A stretch of DNA of 8,858 nt from Candidatus Omnitrophota bacterium. Its GTDB lineage: Bacteria; Omnitrophota; Gorgyraeia; Tantalellales; Tantalellaceae. The stretch is from the NCBI GenBank assembly GCA_028717825.1, contig JAQUNB010000035.1:1-8858 (forward strand), given 5' to 3'. This document shows, one piece after another, positions 5,672 through 8,858 of the stretch (positions are counted from its first letter, which is position 1; every line of letters begins with the position of its first letter). A model generated the notes under the pieces. The model did no database searches and was not told the DNA's origin. It worked only from the letters and a program-made list of their open reading frames with translations. The translations under genes were made by a program, and so were the position numbers.

Positions 5672-6422
5672 CCCAAAAATACAGATAAATAATTTGGATC
5701 TATGGTACGGCGATTTTCAGGCGCTGAAAGGGGTAAACACGCGGTTCAGGGAAAAAGTGATCACCGCCATAATTGGGCCCTCCGGCTGTGGGAAATCCAC
5801 ACTACTCCGGGTTTTTAACCGAATGAACGATCTGGCGGAAGGCGTTAAGACCACGGGAGAAGTTGTGATCGACGGACAAAACATCATTGCGAAAGGAACG
5901 GACCTAGTCACGCTACGTAAAAAAGTCGGCATGGTCTTTCAACGGCCGAACCCGTTCCCTTTGTCGATCTATGAAAACATAGTTTTCGGGCCGCGTATTT
6001 ACGGAGAAACAAACCGGATGAAACTCGAAGAGATGGTCGAAAATAGCCTGAAATCGGTTCTTTTGTGGGAAGAGCTAAAAAATAAACTTAGGAAACCGGC
6101 ATTAAGTTTGTCTTTGGAGCAGAAACAAAGACTTTGCATAGCCCGGCTTCTTGCCGTGAGGCCCGACATCCTGCTAATGGATGAGCCCTGTTCGTCACTG
6201 GATCCGCAGGCTACAACCAGAATAGAAGAATTGATGAGAGAACTTAAGGTCAACTACACAATAGTGATCGTTACACACAACATGCAGCAGGCGGCGCGCA
6301 TCTCCGATGAAACGGGGTTTATGCTGCTCGGCGAGTTGATCGAACTGGGGCGGACGGAAGAATTGTTCACCAAGCCGCGGGACAAGCGGACGGAAGACTA
6401 TATAACCGGTAGGTACGGATAA
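5664..6422 (+). CDS. pstB: Phosphate ABC transporter ATPase PstB2, with degenerate signature motif
   Basis: Second PstB, 252 residues from the TTG start (259 if ATG 5643 is used). Walker A GPSGCGKST (38-46), Q-loop MVFQRPNPFP (90-99, Gln93), Walker B LLMDEP (170-175, Asp173, Glu174) and H-loop VTHN (203-206, His205) are all canonical. The ABC signature is not: LSGGQQQR reads LSLEQKQR (149-156), with both glycines replaced by Leu151 and Glu152 (codons TTG GAG at 6114-6119). The following RLCIAR is intact, so this is not a frameshift. In an ABC dimer the signature of one subunit completes the ATP site of the other. This protein therefore keeps its own half-site and spoils its partner's, the complement of PstB1. 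Tandem duplication with division of roles is the likely origin. Confidence 0.93.
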   Translation: MDNPKIQINNLDLWYGDFQALKGVNTRFREKVITAIIGPSGCGKSTLLRVFNRMNDLAEGVKTTGEVVIDGQNIIAKGTDLVTLRKKVGMVFQRPNPFPLSIYENIVFGPRIYGETNRMKLEEMVENSLKSVLLWEELKNKLRKPALSLSLEQKQRLCIARLLAVRPDILLMDEPCSSLDPQATTRIEELMRELKVNYTIVIVTHNMQQAARISDETGFMLLGELIELGRTEELFTKPRDKRTEDYITGRYG

Positions 6423-6444
6423 ACATCATAAAAGCGAGGTAAAA

Positions 6445-7131
6445 ATGGAAAGACATTTTGACGCGGAGTTAAAAGAATTGCACAAAGGGATCCTGCGGAT
6501 CGGCGCTCTGGCGCAAGAAGCGATCGTCAAGTCGGTCGAAGCTCTGACAAGACGCGATAAAACACTGGCACAGGCAGTCATCGTTAATGATAACAACATA
6601 GACGAACTAGAGCTGGAAATAGATGAGAAATGCATCGATCTTATTGCCTGTTACCAGCCCATGGCCGGGGACCTCCGGTTCATTACTACCGGCATGAAAG
6701 TGAATGCGGAACTTGAGCGCATCGCGGACTTGGCGGTTGATATTTCCCAGCGCGTACTGGAGATCGCGGATAAACCCCTGCTCAAACCTCTTATCGATAT
6801 CCCGAAGCTATCGATCGTTACCCAAAAAATGCTCCGGGACGCCATAGATTCTTTTATCAATAAGGATATGGCGCTGGCAAAAAAAGTAGTGCTGTGCGAC
6901 ACGGAAGCCGATCAATTACGCAACCGCGTGCAGGATGAACTTATTAACGACTATATGTCGCGTGACGCATCAACGGCGACAAGAGCGGTACCATTGCTTC
7001 TGATCGCGCGTCATCTCGAACGCATCTGCGACCATACTACCAACATTGCCGAGGATGTTATTTACATGATCGAAGGCAAGGTCGTCAAGCACCATCCCGA
7101 AAAACTGAAAAACGGAGATAAATGTGTTTGA
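6445..7131 (+). CDS. phoU: Phosphate transport/signalling regulator PhoU
   Basis: Cytoplasmic all-helical regulator that, in studied bacteria, connects the Pst transporter to the PhoR kinase and restrains phosphate uptake. The 228 residues form two PhoU repeats, each a three-helix bundle. The metal-binding family motifs appear once per repeat: ELERIADLAVDI (89-100) and HLERICDHTTNIAEDV (190-205). GDLRFITTGMKVNAELERI (75-93) is typical of the first repeat. A good ribosome binding site, GAGGT (6436-6440), precedes the ATG, and the 22-nt gap after pstB2 keeps it in the operon. No phoR or phoB lies in the window. The last 8 nt overlap the permease gene. Confidence 0.95.
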   Translation: MERHFDAELKELHKGILRIGALAQEAIVKSVEALTRRDKTLAQAVIVNDNNIDELELEIDEKCIDLIACYQPMAGDLRFITTGMKVNAELERIADLAVDISQRVLEIADKPLLKPLIDIPKLSIVTQKMLRDAIDSFINKDMALAKKVVLCDTEADQLRNRVQDELINDYMSRDASTATRAVPLLLIARHLERICDHTTNIAEDVIYMIEGKVVKHHPEKLKNGDKCV

Positions 7132-8398
7132 TCCGCGGGCGGTGTCACTTGCGATCTTTATCGTTGCCTATTCTCTCTTCGTAATTTTTACCCACAAAAG
7201 GACGCTTGTCGCTTCTATCGGCGCTATTCTGCTTATTCTGCTGGGGGCGATGTCGCTAAAAGAAGCTTTTTTTGCGATAAACTGGAACGTAATGGGTATT
7301 TTTGTCGGAACGCTTTTCGTCGCCGATATTTTTATGGAAAGCCGCGTCCCCGCGCATATCGCTGAAATAATAGTCGATAAAGCTAAAAACACGGCATGGG
7401 CGATACTCCTTATTTGTTTGTTAACCGGGTTTATTTCCGCGTTCGCGGAGAACGTAGCTACGGTAATGATCGTTGCGCCGATCGCGATAGCTTTAGCCAA
7501 AAAACTGAACATAAACCCGATAAAAATGATGATCGCTATCGCCATCTCGAGCAACCTTCAGGGAGCCGCTACTCTGATCGGCGACCCGCCTAGCATGCTC
7601 TTGGGCGGATTCGCTAAAATGAATTTTATGGATTTCTTTTTTTATCACGGCAAACCAAGCATTTTTTTCGCGGTGCAGATAGGAATGGTAGCATCATTTG
7701 TTGTTCTGTATTTTATCTTCAGAAAAGAAAAAGAAAAAGTACATGTCATAAGGGTTGAAAAAGTGCGATCGTGGGTGCCGACGGGAATACTTGTGGTGTT
7801 GATCGTGCTGCTTGCCGCGTCCTCTTTTTTTGATCAAGGGGTTTCTTATGCGGCAGGGTTACTTTGCATGATAGCGGGGATCATTGCGGTTCTTTGGCGG
7901 AAACATAGACACCAAAAATCTATTTTTAAAGGACTGAAGTCTCTAGATTGGGATACAACCATTTTTCTTGTAGCGATTTTTATACTTGTGGGGGGCCTCA
8001 CGCATAACGGCTGGGTTGAAATATTTTCCGGATATCTTTCGAGTTTAGTGGGAGAGAACGTATTTTTGGGATACACTATGATCGTTTTTCTCTCAATGGT
8101 GCTTTCCGCTTTTATCGATAATGTTCCTTTTTTGGCTACCATGCTGCCCGTGGCGATGTCTATGTCGGAGAAGCTTGGGATAGATCCGCCTTTATTCCTT
8201 TTCGGCCTGCTTATCGGGGCAAGCTTGGGCGGGAACATCACGCCTATAGGCGCTTCGGCAAATATCGTTGCCTGCAGCCTGCTAAAGAAAGAAGGACACT
8301 CAGTGAGCTTTGGCGAATTTATGAAAATTGGCGTACCGTTCACTTTCGCGGCAGTAAGCGCGGCGTATCTATTTGTATGGTTTGTTTGGGGCGGGTAG
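7124..8398 (+). CDS. ArsB/NhaD-family (SLC13-like) membrane permease coupled to phoU
   Basis: Inner-membrane transporter of 424 residues with about 10-12 hydrophobic segments and an inverted two-half design. Half one has AENVATVMIVAP (108-119) and SSNLQGAATLIGDPPSMLLG (142-161). Half two has FIDNVPFLATMLPV (330-343) and GASLGGNITPIGASANIVA (365-383). These are hallmarks of the NhaD/ArsB group in the ion transporter superfamily, covering Na+/H+ antiporters, arsenite permeases and anion transporters. In half one the usual Asp-Asn is Glu109-Asn110. A charged cytoplasmic stretch lies at about 200-216. The GTG start at 7124 has GGAG (7114-7117) six bases upstream and sits within the last codons of phoU, so translation is coupled. 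Substrate cannot be told from sequence; phosphate, arsenite and sodium are all possible. Confidence 0.85.
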   Translation: MFDPRAVSLAIFIVAYSLFVIFTHKRTLVASIGAILLILLGAMSLKEAFFAINWNVMGIFVGTLFVADIFMESRVPAHIAEIIVDKAKNTAWAILLICLLTGFISAFAENVATVMIVAPIAIALAKKLNINPIKMMIAIAISSNLQGAATLIGDPPSMLLGGFAKMNFMDFFFYHGKPSIFFAVQIGMVASFVVLYFIFRKEKEKVHVIRVEKVRSWVPTGILVVLIVLLAASSFFDQGVSYAAGLLCMIAGIIAVLWRKHRHQKSIFKGLKSLDWDTTIFLVAIFILVGGLTHNGWVEIFSGYLSSLVGENVFLGYTMIVFLSMVLSAFIDNVPFLATMLPVAMSMSEKLGIDPPLFLFGLLIGASLGGNITPIGASANIVACSLLKKEGHSVSFGEFMKIGVPFTFAAVSAAYLFVWFVWGG

Positions 8399-8423
8399 CT
8401 TGTGCCGATGGGAACGATAAGGC

Positions 8424-8512
8424 AGTATATCATATTTCGTATATCGTATATCGCGCCAACGGGGACGACATATTTTACGAACGACGAGATACGAAATACG
8501 AGATACCCGACA
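8424..8512. repeat. 7-nt periodic repeats arranged as an imperfect inverted repeat
   Basis: The left part reads AGTATAT, CATATTT, CGTATAT, CGTATAT (8424-8451). The right part reads CGAGATA, CGAAATA, CGAGATA (8485-8505). The right arm is close to the reverse complement of the left (about 21 nt with three differences), so the transcript could fold into a long hairpin after the permease gene. CGTATATCG here is the reverse complement of the CGATATACG seen before tRNA-Asp. It may act as a weak terminator; no T-run follows. Confidence 0.5.
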
Positions 8513-8551
8513 AGGGCGCCAGGCACGGCAAGATATAATCCGGATAATAAT

Positions 8552-8579
8552 TTGACTTTTAAGAAAGAAACATTATTAT
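8552..8579 (+). promoter_or_regulatory. Likely promoter of the gene at 8629
   Basis: TTGACT (8552-8557), a 16-nt spacer and TATTAT (8574-8579) match five of six consensus bases each. They predict a start near 8586 and a leader of about 40 nt. An 8-bp AT-only inverted repeat (8544-8551 with 8572-8579) overlaps it and may be chance. Confidence 0.45.
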
Positions 8580-8617
8580 TGAAAAAAAGCCAGAAAATAT
8601 TTTTAGATAACGGAAAG

Positions 8618-8623
8618 AGGAGG
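8618..8623 (+). promoter_or_regulatory. Strong ribosome binding site
   Basis: AGGAGG lies 5 nt before ATG 8629, the best Shine-Dalgarno match in the window. It fixes the start of the last gene. Confidence 0.8.
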
Positions 8624-8628
8624 ACATA

Positions 8629-8858
8629 ATGCCGTATGATAGCAGTTTAGATAAGAAATTATTTTCCAAGACTTGGGAGAATGATGCGGAGCGGATCACA
8701 GTAAGCATATATTCCTACAATAACGGCGCTAAAAAACTACAAATTTCGAGAGAGAACGCAAGCGCACAAGGCGAGATGCGGTTCGCCAAACTCGGCCGGC
8801 TTACCAAGGATGAAATACTAGGGATCTTGCCGCTGATCCAAGAAGCGACCAAGCATAT
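8629..8858 (+). CDS. Conserved-looking hypothetical protein (3' end outside the window)
   Basis: The frame opens with MPYDSSLDKKLFSKTWEND and stays open through 76 complete codons to the window edge. The protein has no signal peptide or membrane segment, so it is probably cytoplasmic. After a short polar start come likely beta strands (ERITVSIYSY about 21-30, KKLQISRE about 35-42), then FAKLGRLTKDEILGILPLIQEA (about 52-73) ending in an amphipathic helix. Strands followed by a lysine/glycine-rich link and a helix faintly recall PC4-like nucleic-acid-binding proteins, but that is a guess from shape only. I do not recognise a named family. Its own promoter and strong ribosome binding site separate it from the pst operon. 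Confidence 0.75.
   Translation, partial: MPYDSSLDKKLFSKTWENDAERITVSIYSYNNGAKKLQISRENASAQGEMRFAKLGRLTKDEILGILPLIQEATKH

Noticed and set aside
964..8512. CRISPR array
   Set aside because: The repeats are 7-nt and degenerate with no unique spacers of constant length, and no cas genes are present.
7846..8526. 226-codon frame on the minus strand
   Set aside because: It is antisense to the well-supported permease gene and low in recognisable features. It reflects codon bias of the real gene.
8402..8629. 75-codon frame after the permease gene
   Set aside because: It runs through heptad repeats and the promoter of the next gene, and the peptide is repeat-like with no ribosome binding site.

Overview
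This looks like a chromosomal window from an uncultivated, Gram-negative-type bacterium with intermediate GC. The protein families, the TTG and GTG starts, and the spacers built from degenerate 7-nt repeats suggest a candidate phylum such as Omnitrophota. That assignment is from recall and style, not from a search, and should be held loosely. LAYOUT: (1) Positions 9-617 encode the C-terminal sugar-isomerase (SIS) half of GlmS. An in-frame TAA lies at 6-8, just upstream of clearly GlmS-like residues. (2) Positions 618-1110 hold two tRNA genes, Val(TAC) and Asp(GTC), both with encoded CCA. A good promoter precedes the Val gene and a strong bidirectional hairpin terminator follows the Asp gene. 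(3) Positions 1111-2248 are about 1.1 kb without a convincing gene. They contain an exact 21-nt copy of the tRNA-Asp 3' end that brackets a 302-bp insertion-like segment, a roughly 150-bp element present twice in tandem, a perfect 16-bp palindrome, REP-like inverted repeats, and a stretch of about 180 nt with 7-nt periodicity. (4) Positions 2249-8398 are a tightly packed phosphate operon: promoter, pstS, pstC, pstA, two consecutive pstB genes, phoU, and an ArsB/NhaD-family permease whose GTG start lies inside the end of phoU. (5) Positions 8399-8628 are a spacer with more heptad repeats and a likely promoter. (6) A conserved-looking small hypothetical gene begins at 8629 and runs off the window. 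HOW THE GENES WORK TOGETHER: PstS should capture phosphate in the periplasm and deliver it to the PstC/PstA channel, which the PstB ATPases power. PhoU normally links transporter state to phosphate signalling. The coupled permease may handle phosphate, an oxyanion such as arsenite, or sodium; the sequence does not decide. MAIN FINDING: The two PstB proteins are degenerate in complementary ways. PstB1 has lost the Q-loop glutamine (Ala89) and the H-loop histidine (Asn201) but keeps LSGGQ. PstB2 keeps Walker A, Q-loop, Walker B and H-loop but has LSLEQ in place of LSGGQ. In a head-to-tail ABC dimer all of these losses fall in one composite ATP site and leave the other canonical. This is the layout of asymmetric heterodimeric ABC exporters, here in a phosphate importer.
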